A DNA stretch of 64,000 bases from Kryptolebias marmoratus. Its lineage: Eukaryota; Chordata; Actinopteri; Cyprinodontiformes; Rivulidae. The notes under the pieces are model-generated. The model saw only the letters and a list, made by a program, of their open reading frames with translations, was not told the origin of the DNA and did no database searches. Made by a program: the position numbers and the translations under genes. The stretch is from positions 10,288,714 through 10,352,713 of the forward strand of contig NC_051438.1 in NCBI RefSeq assembly GCF_001649575.2. Direction: 5' to 3'. Of the stretch, positions 24,735-37,097 are shown one piece after another (position 1 is the stretch's first letter; each line of letters begins with the position of its first letter).

Positions 24735-25040
24735 AGTAATCACTGGGTGCACATTTACAACTGATTACCTTTTGGAGTCAACCCTATTCAAGATGACCTC
24801 CATGGATAATCAACCTTAGTCAATCCAAAAATGTTTATAACTCAATTTGATGTGGTAGTCTGAGTCATTTACAGTAAATACCTTTCTGTAATTCTGGAAT
24901 ACTGCTTGAAATTAAGCATATTGTTATGTTTTAAGATTTGACTACTACTGAATATAAAATGATCTTAGCTTAAAACTCTTTCATGAAAGGTGGCAGGTGG
25001 TATGCATTCCTGCTGTAGGGCATTTCTAAGATCAGTTCAA
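24735..25040 (-). repeat. modular 285-bp repeat, copy H (minus strand)
   Basis: Reverse-complement copy. GTAATCACTGGGTGCACAT, AACTGATTACCTTTTGGAGT and ATTCAAGATGACCTCCATGG are the inverted central motifs. ATAAAATGATCTTAGCTTAAAACTC and GGTATGCATTCCTGC are the inverted leader. It abuts a different transposon-like fragment on its left. Confidence 0.65.
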
Positions 25041-27936
25041 TTTCTGAAAAGTGACCATACTGGAGAAAAGGGGCCTAGCTCAAACCCTGATTAAAAACTG
25101 AATTCAACAATTAACAGATGTGATCAAAGCTTTTGTCCATATATTGCAAACTTTCTCTGTTCTTTTTCTGTCTCAGGGATTTGCAAAGTGCAATTAAAAA
25201 AGGACAACAACTCTTTTTAGATAAGAGAGGTGATTGCCTGTGTTTAACATATTCTTTATCTGGTTGCCTGTTCCCATCCCTGATGTTTGTTCTCTGACTG
25301 TTTGGTACAAATACGTAGCATTATGCCCCTAATGGTTTGAATTTTAAAATTCACCTTGCAGTGTTTGGATGAGTCACGGCACAAAATGGCTAATAGAAAC
25401 AAAACAAAACAAACAAAAAAACAACAACCCCAAAACAAACACAAAACACAGTGTTAAGATATAACATAAAATATGGAAATATTGTTAATGTAAATATTAT
25501 ATTCATTGATATGTTAATTTTTAACTTACTCCTGATCATTTTAAACAGATTTTTTTCCTTCATTTGGAAAAATTTCCCCAGATGAGAAGCAAATAGAACC
25601 ACTAAAATCCCACTGGTGGACCAGTTGGTGCTGATATCAAACTACAAGATTCTCTGCTTGACAAAAATGCCTCTCACAAAACATTTCTAGCTGTTATTGT
25701 TTGTTAAATCCTCTGTCAAATATACACAGATGCTCAAAAACAGAGTTTTTAAAAACCTCAATAGTAGGAAATGGTTGTAAATATATATATTTTTTTCTCC
25801 CGAAAGATGTGATTTGCATGATGATCAAAGGTGCAAATACAGGTTCTGTTTCACAAAATATCAGAGTTAAAAAATCTTTAATTTGTGTTTAAAAAGATTT
25901 ATTGCTTTTTACACTGAGAAGAAGGTCTGCTTCTCTTAAAAACAAAACACAAAAAGTTTTCTTTTTATTTGTGTGTATTTTAGCAAGTAGTGAGATCTGA
26001 ACTAAATATTTTCAAACACCTTGAATTGTAAATTCTGTTTTTCTTTTATTTTGTAACACTAATGACTGGGATTGTTTTTATAACTTGATATTTTTCCAAT
26101 TATTTGGAAGGTAAAAGAAGCCTAGACTTGACTCTGATTTTCATTTGAACACTTTGATTTACCAGCTGGACTCGGTTTTGGAGTAGACAAATGATCACAG
26201 CAGCCTTTATTTTAGCAACAAAATTCATAGACTATCAAAACCCACAAAAATAATAATGAAAAGAAAATAGAACTGGGTTTATTTCTTATGCAGCACTTTG
26301 TGACTGTAGATAGTGCCCTTTTAGAAAATGAATGAACATTCATATTTGTGTGTTTATTTAATCCTGGCAATGAATTGCTGACACATGAAAAAGTGCAGCA
26401 GTAGCTCTGCAAAAATAATAATAATAAAAAAAAATGGTTGAATAATATTTTCAAAGCAGCCGCTAAGTGAATGCAAGGTCACATCATTAATAAACTTTGC
26501 ATAACATTAAGGAGTAATGATTGCACATTAGAGGAGCGGCTGCGGAGCTGAAAATGAATCTTTTCTCCGTCCTTCCCACAGGTTGCAGCTTCTATCTGTC
26601 CCCACAGTAATGCATTTGAAAGTAACCCACCCTCCCTAACCCCATCCTCCGCTGTTCTTTCCAGATAAATTGAGATGCTGCAGCCTTCTCGGGAAGCTTA
26701 TTTCTCCCTCAGAGTTGTGGCCCACAGTGGAGTGGGTGAGGGGGGCGGGCGGTATGTGCGTGTGCGTGTGCACAGGGGAATGTCCTGCGATCAGAGAGAG
26801 AGAGATTGAACCTGGCATCGGCTAGGCTAAAGGCTCCAAGGGACCAATTGGAAATCAGGTGCTTTCACACAAAATGCCGCAACATATGTATACACATGTG
26901 CACTCATCCTGACACAGAGAAATACATGCTTTCACTCTTTTTCTTGCTTCCACACCCACCCACACACACATACACACACTCAGTGGCAGCAGCAGCCATC
27001 TATAGTCATTTATCTCACACCGGTAAATGTATCCATGTTCCACGGACCCCAATCTCCCTCCTCTCCCTTTCTATCTTCTCTCTCACACGCACACACTCCC
27101 CAAAACAATCTCCTTCAATCACCACTTCTCTCAATTTCTTTGCCTCTCTCTCCGTCTTTATCTCTCCCTCCTCTACCGTAAACCACTTCTTTCCACCCCC
27201 CCTCATATATTTCTCCGCTGTCTCACCACTCCCTCCATCATCAGTTTCTACCTTTCTCCTTCTCTGCCAGTCATCCAAGCCCCAGAGTGTTCTTAGGTGA
27301 TCAATCTTCATCCTCTCAGCGCTGTCAGAGTGCCGGGTCAAGCCGCACACACACATTCACTACAACGAGTGGACATCAAATGCCAAGATTTACATATGAT
27401 CACAACGGGGAGCGGTCACAGTCGCCGAGAGCACACATGCTTGGATGTAATCACAGAGTAAACACAAATGTACTCAATCACACGCTCGCTCCCTCTCGTG
27501 AACAGGTTGCTCATCGTCTCCTTTAGCTGATTGGTTAAAATGAGATGGAGGGCCGCGCTCTGCCAGCACAGGGGTGGGGTGACTTTTTGGCTCTGCCTGG
27601 CTGGCCTCGGCCCAATCTCAAGCTTCAGCAGCTCCAGACGTCCCACCCAGCCTCCGCCGCGGCCAAGGACCACATAGGATGAAAGGGGGGATGGGGGTGG
27701 CTCAATCTGGGCCCGAGGGTGGAGCTGAAAAATTTTCGGTGCCACTCTGGGCTCCATTCACATCGACAGGCTCTGAGCCATGCCCTACCCCACCACCTGA
27801 GCATGGCCAAATATTGGCACTGCAGGGGAGGTGGGCTTAACGATGTGAGTGTGTGACGCTTCATTTAAAGCTGCAAAAAAGGCAATTACAAATGTAGGGG
27901 CCGAAAATTGCTAATTAAACTGAAGTGTCATGATTA

Positions 27937-28963
27937 TAGGGATGTCCCAGACAAAATTTGTTTGTACTAATCCAAGTCATTTAAAAAGAACGATGAGCCA
28001 ATACCGAGTCTCAGTCAAATACTTGTATTAATTTGCTTGTATTTTTACAGTACAGATTTGCAGATTACATACCAAAAGTACATTAAAGTTATTAAAATCA
28101 ATGTCATTATGTGTGTAACATCTCAGTGGCTCTACATTGCAGTAAAGAAAACATGTGATCATGTTGTTCCTCAAATTGTTTTTTATTGACCAAGGATGTA
28201 TATGTTTCCAATTGCATTTGTCTGTTCAGAAGATTACTTAAAAAGTAATAAACGGATGTTCATAAAAATCTTCAGGAAATGTTGAGATTGTCTCAAAGAA
28301 TAAATTTTGGTGGTGATTAGGATCACAATCCGGCTCCTACAATTTTTTAATGACACTAAAGCCTAGGTGGAGATTTGCACTCTCGGAGAGCTACAAATAA
28401 CAAAAAACTATATGGCAGGTAATGGCAAACTTTTTATACAGCTCAGGTAGCACCGCGTAAACAGCTCTAGCTGACACAAAAAACATTTTTTCCACTGGTG
28501 TGATGGGTCGTTCATCCAGAGCCATCAGTTCAGTCACTGTTTTATAATTTGTTTTGCTGTGAAAACTTGTCTCCTCTCTTTAGAGTTTCCTCTAAAGTGT
28601 CCTGCTTAGCTGTGCCAGCTTTAAGAATTAGCTGGGTGAACTAAAGGTGAACTAGATGTACTCAGCTGAGTGTTGGGATTTTAAATGTAAAAAAATAAAT
28701 GGTGGCATTGAATGTAGCTGTGTCGCTACCGCCACAAAAAAATACCCCAATTGCAACGACTGAGCTGCTCTCATTTTGTACAGACTTATTTGCATGGTAC
28801 ACACAAGAAGAACAGCCATATTATGTTCACGGCTGATGTAAAACCATAGGCAGTAGGTCAATAACAAAGATCAGGAGCAGAGTGTGGCAGCTACTCCAAT
28901 ACCGATTGATGAAAAATGTCTTGATTGGTACTCCGATCCAATACTTGCAACAGGACATACCTA
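27937..28963. mobile_element. hAT-like non-autonomous element
   Basis: The left end TAGGGATGTCC and right end GGACATACCTA form an imperfect terminal inverted repeat. Subterminal sequence on both sides (CCAATACCGA and TACTTGTATT on the left; AATACCGATT and CAATACTTGCAAC on the right) has the style of fish hAT elements, whose ends read like GGGATGTCCCGAT. No transposase frame is seen. Flanking 8-mers (CATGATTA and ATTATCAA) are not an intact target-site duplication. A second repeat appears to lie inside, at about 28190-28400. Confidence 0.6.
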
Positions 28964-30844
28964 ATTATCAATCTTATGGTTAGACAAGGTCACAGTACCT
29001 CAGAAAAACTTTGCTTAGAGTCATAATGTCTCAGAATGTTATGAAAACATGTTTGCCTATGTGCAAAATTGTGTTAACACTGTCCAGTTACTGCTGTAGA
29101 GATACTGTAATTAAGATATATAAATATTGCTGTTGCTTCTCTCGGAGAGATAAACTGTGAAATTGTATTATGATGGTTTGTTTCACCAAACATCACTTCA
29201 TCATTCGTGACAGCAAATATGACAAAACCTTCCCACTAGCTATTTACACATTCCCCATGGCAACACAGGTCAAGGTACAGTAGTGCAAGAATCCCTTTTT
29301 TTTGAGGTGTTGGTAACACCGTGCCTCTTGCCCATCAAGCATAACAACACAATGCTTGGGCACAGGTTGAGAATAGAGCTGATATCAGTGTGGCTGAATT
29401 AAACATGGCCCAGCCTCATAAATACTGCACAGGGCCAGCACTCTGGGGAGCTTATCTGGATCCATCAGAGCTGGAAGCTCCAGCGCCCAGCAGGAAAAAC
29501 ACAACTACAGCTCGCAGTGTAAATGTTCAGAGATTGTCCGTGCGCGTGCTAGCAGAGATGTAAGCAGAAGGCCCTCTCACTGCATGCCTCATGAATAGTA
29601 ATACCCTGCATGAATGCTCTGTTTGCCTGGTAAGTGTTCTTTGTGTACTGGCAAAAGCACACGTGTAGCGTGTGTGAAATGGTTTGTATTTCCTGCCAGC
29701 TCACTCCAGGTAGCATGCATAATGGCTTTGATACGTGTAGCTTTTTGTGTCAGGCTTTGTGATGAGGCAGGGAGTGCATCCGAGTGACACACTCAGGGTA
29801 ATTCTCTTTTGTAACTTGGCGGTTTGTATGTTGGAGCTCGCTCAGTGAGTAAAATGAGTAAATATTAATTTACGAAATGTTTTTTTGAAAAGATGCTGGT
29901 CTTCCCAGAGGCAAATTAGCTGCACTCTTCAACTGAAAACTGATGCCTGCAGCTTTTTAGTCGAAAACTTTAACCCTGCTTTAGATTGACCTAGATCACT
30001 ACTAATACATAAGTCTGAAAGTTTTAATTACACAAGTAATAGAAAAAAAGATAAATTCTCCTGAAATACGTCCATTGTAAGAGAGACAGTTGGTTATAAA
30101 ACGAGTTTAAATAAAGTTGTGTAGACTGACCAAGAATCCAAATGATCTTTCTCACAGCAGCATTTATGGCCACTGAAAGTTCATTCTGATGCTTTATAAG
30201 TTGATTTGCTCCTGAAGGCAAAATAATTTCTGTGGTGTGTTTGCAAATTGTCTGATTTTTTTGTGGAGATATTACTAGAGCTTGTTGTTTGTGGAGTAAA
30301 GCTATGTGATGTGTTTGCCATTTTATGGATTTGAACTTAAGCTGATACAAGGTCTAATTGTGTGACTGTTCCCACAGTCAAAAGTTATTGTGAACTGGAG
30401 AGGACTTCCAAGTTTAAAAAAGGATGTTTTCATCTCAGTTTTGGTAAAAGCTTCAGAGAGCGCTTGCAAAGGGACTTTATTTGGGCAGGCTGTTAGTTTG
30501 TCAGTCTGGTGAGAATTTATCTCTGTTTCTCTAAACGGAACTATTTATAACAGGTACAAGACTAATCATTCATAGTACTGAAGTATCACTTGAAGGCATT
30601 TTTCAACCACTGTGCACAATGTTTGGCCTAGTAAATGTGCAAATAAGTTTCAGGGCTTTGTATACAACAGGTCTATTTCTTTTGATAAAATTTATAACAT
30701 CTCTCTAAATTCACTCTTCATGATTGAAGCCACTGATGTGCTTCCTGTAAGCGACTCCAGATATCTGCATCAGTTGACTATGAGTGCAGAAAAAATAGGA
30801 AATAGAGAGATAAATAAAAGAGAAGACGACATGGTTCTCCTGAC

Positions 30845-31076
30845 CTGGTCTCTAGTGGGACGTTGCTGTTGAGCACCCAGCTGTCCTGTAACTGCACCGA
30901 CTCTGGAGTGGTGGGCCCATCTCCAGTGCCTGGAGCCGGGGCATGGATGGGGTTGCGCCCCCCTCTCAGGGTGTTCCTGTTCAGGCTGTTGGCAGACTGA
31001 TGGGACAAGTTGTGGTGGTTGTGTGGAGGGGGCAGCGGAGGCTGTAGTGTGGACTGACTGTGATGGTTTGCAGGCC
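30845..31076 (-). CDS. tenm2: teneurin-2 exon: proline-rich SH3-ligand segment
   Basis: Second visible exon, 232 nt (2+228+2), still cytoplasmic. It reads [22 protein letters not shown], broken here as NHHSQSTLQ then [10 protein letters not shown], followed by [29 protein letters not shown] and [11 protein letters not shown]. The last two blocks are nearly invariant in vertebrate teneurin-2. The PPLPPP run is the conserved proline-rich site; in teneurins this region has been reported to bind the SH3 domains of the adaptor CAP/ponsin (family knowledge, not shown here). The acceptor is CTCTCTTTCAG. The donor is CCAG followed by GTCAGG. The split Arg codon (AG|G) joins exactly to the next exon. 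The His-rich insert and the GGRNPI stretch differ from mammals, as expected for a fish orthologue. Confidence 0.93.
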
Positions 31077-31839
31077 CTGAAAGAGAGAGAAGGGAGAGGG
31101 AGTAAAAAATAATGGAGTTACACGTTTTTGTTCACATTCTAAAAGGAAACAAAGATTTAATTCCACAAGTCCTACATTTCATAATGTAACTGAAATGTTC
31201 AGCAAATTGGTGTTTGATTCTCAGCAAACGATCAGTAACTTTATTTTGAGGAAAATTCAAGTTGTACAGACGCATGAAAACTTAATTATCATTATCTTCT
31301 GTCACATCACATTTCCTATATTTCCTTCATCTCCCCTCTTTGCCACTTCCTTTCCACTCTTGTCCCCCTTCCCCTTCTTTTGTATTCCGTTTTCTTTGTC
31401 ACATCTAAGTGAAAGTGTGTGTGCACGTGTCCGTGTGTGTGTGTGTGTGTGAGCAATATTAGAGCACTCAGCACCGCATGCATCCTCATCTCTTGCTCTC
31501 AGACTTGAGGGAACATGTCAGCCAGAATCCAATAGCAGCCCCTCCAACAATGAGCTAATGGACTGTTGAGTGAGAGAGCTGAAAAACAAACCGGCATGAC
31601 TCAGACGAGAACACCCATTCACACATCACCTTTCTCCCTTTCTCTCTCCGAAGCAGTGGGGGGGCGGAAGGTTTGAGCCCATCTTCATTGTGTGGGAGTG
31701 TGTGTGTCCCGGGTGTGTGTGGTTTGCTCAAGCAAAATCAATAAACCACATACTATACGGTAAAAGAAAGCCTAACACAATTGCATCACTTCTTTAGCAT
31801 GCTTTTTGTTTAAATGTGGTCAAAAAATGGTTAAGTTCA

Positions 31840-32225
31840 AGACCTAGCATCCTATTTAATGCCAAGGTTTTAAACTATGATTATCTCATGATGACAAATG
31901 ACAGCTATAGCTGTTTTGGGTAAACTGTGGAAATGTCACTGAGCAAAATCTTAAAAGATATTGCAAAATCTCATGCAATCTATTTGTGCTCAGAGAATGT
32001 GTTCTGAATGCCCCTTAGCTACTACCACATCAAATTTTAGCTCAACACGAGCAAAGCTGACAGAGTTATAGCCATTTTTTATTTGCTACGTCTTATTTTT
32101 GTGGCAACCATCTTGACTCCAAAAGTTAATTAATTGAAGATGTACATTTAATAAACACTTTCAGAAAGTTTCATTAAAATCCACTCGGCGTTTTGCTAAC
32201 AACACACGTATATGCAAACATCTTA
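31840..32225 (+). repeat. modular 285-bp repeat, copy C (one unit)
   Basis: The leader (TTTTAAACTATGATTATCTC, GCAAAATCTCATGCAATC) is followed by one unit: AGCTACTACCACATCAAATTT, AACCATCTTGACTCCAAAAG, TTTCATTAAAATCCACTCGG and TTTTGCTAACA. Non-coding. Confidence 0.75.
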
Positions 32226-35200
32226 CAAGGAGTTTTAAATTGATTCAGCTCTGCACCAGTTTGTCACGGTTTCTCCTTTTGCTCATGCTCCACTTTTCTC
32301 CCAAACTTCAGGAAATTTGGTCACTTAGAGTTTACACAGTCTTGCTATCTGTCTGCAAACAGACAGACAAATAAATGAGGCTGAAAACAGCAACAACAAC
32401 TCTGTCTTGGTACTGTTTCAGTTCAGGAACAAAAAAAAAAAAAGAAATACTCGAAGTGTCACGACAAAATGTCCAACCGCGTCTTTACTCCACAGCTGTC
32501 TGGATATAAATTTATTTGTGCAAAACCTGCAGTCATTGATGTTACATTTGGCTTTCAGTTCTAGCTCTGCAACACAGTTCGTTTTGTCTTTCAGCAACTC
32601 TACACATTGCACTTTTATCATTTTTTTTCTTTTTCTCACACTTCTAAGCATAGAATAAATCATACTGATTGTTTGTTTGCACATTGCCTTCCTTGTACTG
32701 ATCAAAGATTCGAGCGAGAGCACATATGCACGAGTACGTGTTGGGGTGAAAACAACAAAGCAACTGCTTCGTCAACCTGCGTGATCACACTTGCCCTCCT
32801 CCTTTTGTCATCTTCTCTGGAACCAGACGAGAAAAGAAACATTGTGTGAGAGGAGGAGAGATGTGTGGATGTTTTGTGCGCTCTCCCGAACGCGTCTTCT
32901 TTCACATTATGAGGTTTCTAAGAGGCATAAATGACTGCGACTTTGTGCACATTTGCAATAGAGGAACGAAACTGCCGCTTCACAAGCCAACTTTTCCCCT
33001 CGTTTTCCTGTCTCCTAGATGGATATTTAGAACAGAAAGGCTCCCTTGCAACTGCAGCTGTAATGGAAACCAGTTTACAACGTGACCCAATTCCTCTGCC
33101 GTACCACTGGGACGCAGGTGTCATCAACACGGCTGTGAAGAACAGATGCTTGTGAAAGAGGAGAAGAGGGGAAGAGCAAGAGGAAGACGAGAGAAAGACG
33201 GGGCCAGACCTCTACACACGAGAGTCCCAAAACATCTGTTTGAACATGCAAGGATCCCCCCGGGAGAAAGTGATACACACACATTACACACACACACACA
33301 AATGCATGCGCTCGCATCATACGTGCAGTTACACACCTGCAGGAAAAAGGCCCAACTCTTGCATCATACATGCAGGGAGCGAAGTGACATATGATGTAAA
33401 TGTCACCCTGTGTTGTGCCCTCTTCCTCCTAACTATAAAGCATCATTTCTCCTGGAAAATTGTCCCCACCCCTGCTTTTACCTCGCTTTTATTTGCATTT
33501 TGTTTGTGTCCTTTACTGAGATCGGAAGCCTTCTGAGATAAACCTAGTTTGTTAGAAGCCTTTCAAGAAATAAATTTGACTTGACTTCTCCTCCAGGGCA
33601 ATGCCTCTATAAATGTGAAATACAGCAGCTTCTACAATATCCTATCTCCATAAATACATTTATTTAGCAACAATACACACAACAAAAAGCCTTGTAAAAA
33701 GAAGAAGCTTGTACTATCATCTGCAGGCATAGACTCAGTCTGAGTGATGCTGAAGAATAAAAGCATGCAGCCTGTCACACACACACACAGTCTCCCATAA
33801 TTAAGACTCTACGAAAACACGGATGGCTTTGGTTGACTTCTACCCTAAAAAATGAACTTTTCTTTTCAGTTTCAAATTCACATGAATAATATATTACATA
33901 CACTGCATGAAAAATTAATGCATATTTTTTTTTGTCCTAGTCTTCAATGAACTTTGGTGGCTTAAAATCTCCTCAATTACTTTTTTCAATTTTGTGCGTG
34001 TTCATTTGTAGGTGCCCTTTGCTGATGACTTTCCAGCCACGATGTTGCCGTGCAAGGACAGGGACTTGATCTACCACATCTTCTAAAACAGACCTCATAT
34101 TATGTATCATCAAACAGACTGGATATTGTCAAAGGAATGTAAATTTAAAAAAAAGGTCTGATCGGCAATGCTCTGTGCCTTTTTTTCCCCTGCACAAACG
34201 GTCCTTTATTGCACGGTCACACAGTAGAATGAAGTGGTTATGGGTATCAACATATAAGCGTTAAAGAATCTCTGTTAGTATCCAACCACTATTCTTTTGT
34301 TTCTGTTATGATTTTTGATTTTCTGCTCCTGCTGCAGTCTCAGAAAAACCCATACAAAAAAACCCCAAAAACTCATACCATGCTGCTCCACGGGCTGTTG
34401 AGTACTAAGATGTTTAATAGTAGTAAACTGAATGATATAGATGCAAAAATCAGTGAAAAAAAAATCACACACACTCTGGCTTGATTTAGGTTAAATGAAA
34501 AAAAAGAAATTGTCTCTCTTTGGAGTGCTATAGCTCAGTCTTACTGCACAGCAGAAACATCAGTCAAAGTTGAAATGGATCACAGGATGTTGGACTTTTT
34601 AAACATTTTTTTACACAATTGCTGGTTAAGTGTTAGGATTTTTAGAGATTTTACTACATAATGTTCAACAAAGGGCAATAATGACCTTAATTTTTGAGCT
34701 GTCTAAACGTTACAAAATCTTTGCGAACAAACTCCTCTTATTCCCACAAACCTTACGCTTCTTATACAGTTTATATATCAAAATGAAGACATTTTTCTGC
34801 TCTTTCATCCAATGTCTCTCACTGCTAAAGGATTTACAGCAATCTCACAAATTCCCAACGAGCGCAGAGTGTGCACATCCAAACTCTAATTGACTTCCCA
34901 AATTTTTCTTCAAAACTGGAGGTGAAGGGTCAGACACAGGTGTGTAGTTACCATGGTTACCTTCATGCGCCACTGGCAGCAGCTTTAACATTTCGTTTGA
35001 TCTTCTCATATCTTAAACATCAAAACGTAGGAATGTTGTTCAGCTTACATTATTACTAAAGTAAATACCAAAATATTATTAGGCTAGAAACAAGTTGCTA
35101 AAAATGCTTAGTAGAAGCTAAAATCTAACAAAAAAAAAAAAGAAACAACAACAACAAAAAAATGCCTCTCTGTGGACAAGCTGCAAAATATTTATGACAA

Positions 35201-35983
35201 ATTGGTTTCCCGCAACAGCACAAGAAATTGATGTCAGAGAAATTTATTCTTATGTAGACTTTAAATCCATAAAACAAACCCCGAAACTTGCTAGAGGAAA
35301 CACAAATATGTTGAGAAGTGCTACTGCCCGAGGAGCGAGGCCTGTGTCCAAGGCACTTTTTTTCATACAGTACATGTCGACAGGCCCCGAATAAAAATGC
35401 AGCTTGTTTTGGCCACGGAAATACAAATCCGACAAAGCTCGGAAGCAGATGCGGAGCGCAGTATGAGGACAAGTAAATAGGTCCAACAAATTAAGATACG
35501 GGCTCTGTCAGATGAATTGACGGAGTGATAGAGTTCAAGCCGCGGGCAGCCTAATAGGAACACCAGGAACCCAGTTTGATAAAAGACCAAATATGCAGCT
35601 TGGAAATAGAGCAATTAGTGAGCAGCCAAGCAGATCCCGTTTTATTCTAGTTTATCTTTTCCTCCTTTCTTTCTTCTCTCCAGTGTCAGTAAACACCGAT
35701 CATGAAAAAGATTTTCTCAGCAGCTCTCTATTTTGTTGTCACCTTTTATGTGGGGAAGCAGAAGAGCCCTTCCGACTGCTGCTGAAGCCTGACCCACTTT
35801 ATTCTGCCCAAGGTCTCCTGTGACTAGAGAAGAGGGGACCGTAGCTGTAAGCTGGTGGGTTTTGGCTTGGGCTAATCCCTGGAAGTCTATTATGCTCGCC
35901 AATTCAACGGAGCCTCTCTCAGCAGAGGAGCATTAGCCTGTCTGCTAACCTGCCTCCCTGTAAAACACACTTCATGCACACAT

Positions 35984-35985
<2 letters not shown>

Positions 35986-36020
<35 letters not shown>
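35986..36020. repeat. (CA)n microsatellite
   Basis: A perfect CA run of about 35 bp. Confidence 0.96.
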
Positions 36021-36023
<3 letters not shown>

Positions 36024-37059
36024 AGGCAGGGGCTTGCCACACCATATTAATCTCACAGTGTGTGCATGTGTGTGTGTGGCCAGCTGGCAGCAGGAACCAA
36101 CCAAGGCAGTTTGTTTTGCAGCCCTGGATGAGCAAACTGTTTATTGACATTTTCTGTGGTTAACAGAGTAAAGTCACAGGGCAGGGTGTGTGTGTGTGTG
36201 TGGCACAAAAATGCCCATTCAGCAGTGAAAAAGGGGATCATTGCAGGGTTCTGCTCCCCGGTCCTGCTCATTGCCCCCACCACCCAACACCCCACCCCTC
36301 TCACTTTCCTTCTTCTCCATATTTTCATTTTTCATCTTTTATTTGTAAAAAAAGAACCCAAAACAGCAGCACCTGTCTTCACTGTTTTCTGTGCACATTC
36401 ACCTCTCGCTATTTGCTATGCACCCCATGTTTTAAAGGAGGTGTATTCCCAAGTGCTCCCTCTTCCTATGTCCTCTGTCTCAGAATGACACACGCTCCTC
36501 ATTTGTCATTCTTCTCAGAGCTCGTAGGGTTTGAGCACAGAAGGAGAGCTTGAGGTGAAAATCCAGAACTGCTTACTTGCTGACAAAGGGGCTTAAATTC
36601 TTATGTTTTTTTTCTTTTTAACAGGCAAATGAGCTCATAGTAACATACAGGCACAAAAAGAAGTTAAAGACATACATTTACAAATACAGATGCACGTACA
36701 CATACACGCACATGCACACACACACACCGCCTCTGCCTTGGCTAGTCATCTCTGTCTAATTAGGAGGCAGTAATCCGCTAGAGAAGAGTCATCAAATTCA
36801 GCCAAAAACAAACACTCCATGAGCAGAAATGCATGCGTGCATTTCACCCACGCCCACACACAAACACACATGCAGATCCACACGTGCACAAATCAGCCCA
36901 CCGTTACGCAAATGTCACCCTTACATAAGCACCATTAGGAAGAATACCATTAGCGGGGATGGAGCGAATGGGTTTTTGTTTTGCCTTTGTTTTCTGCAGA
37001 TTTGTTTCAACAAAGCCATTAAACATTCATTGCTTCTGCAGTGACTTGAGGTGGCTTCC

Positions 37060-37097
37060 CCTCTAAAGTGGCAGCCGATAGCTAGCCACTTTAGAGG
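37060..37097. other. perfect 13-bp hairpin
   Basis: CCTCTAAAGTGGC at 37060-37072 and GCCACTTTAGAGG at 37085-37097 are exact reverse complements with a 12-nt loop. No function is assigned. Confidence 0.9.

Larger units (their letters stand above)
17806..30844 (-). other. tenm2 intron, 13.0 kb
   Basis: No exon supported. It holds the TTGTCA-bounded element (18468-18929), modular repeat copies (20190-20850 and 24735-25040), MITE-like copy 3 (21605-22225), the GAA tract (23876-23930), a DNA-transposon-like fragment (24575-24705) and the hAT-like element (27937-28963). The stretches between, for example 25100-27900 and 29000-30800, show only CA/CT-rich low complexity or plain AT-rich sequence. 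Confidence 0.75.
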
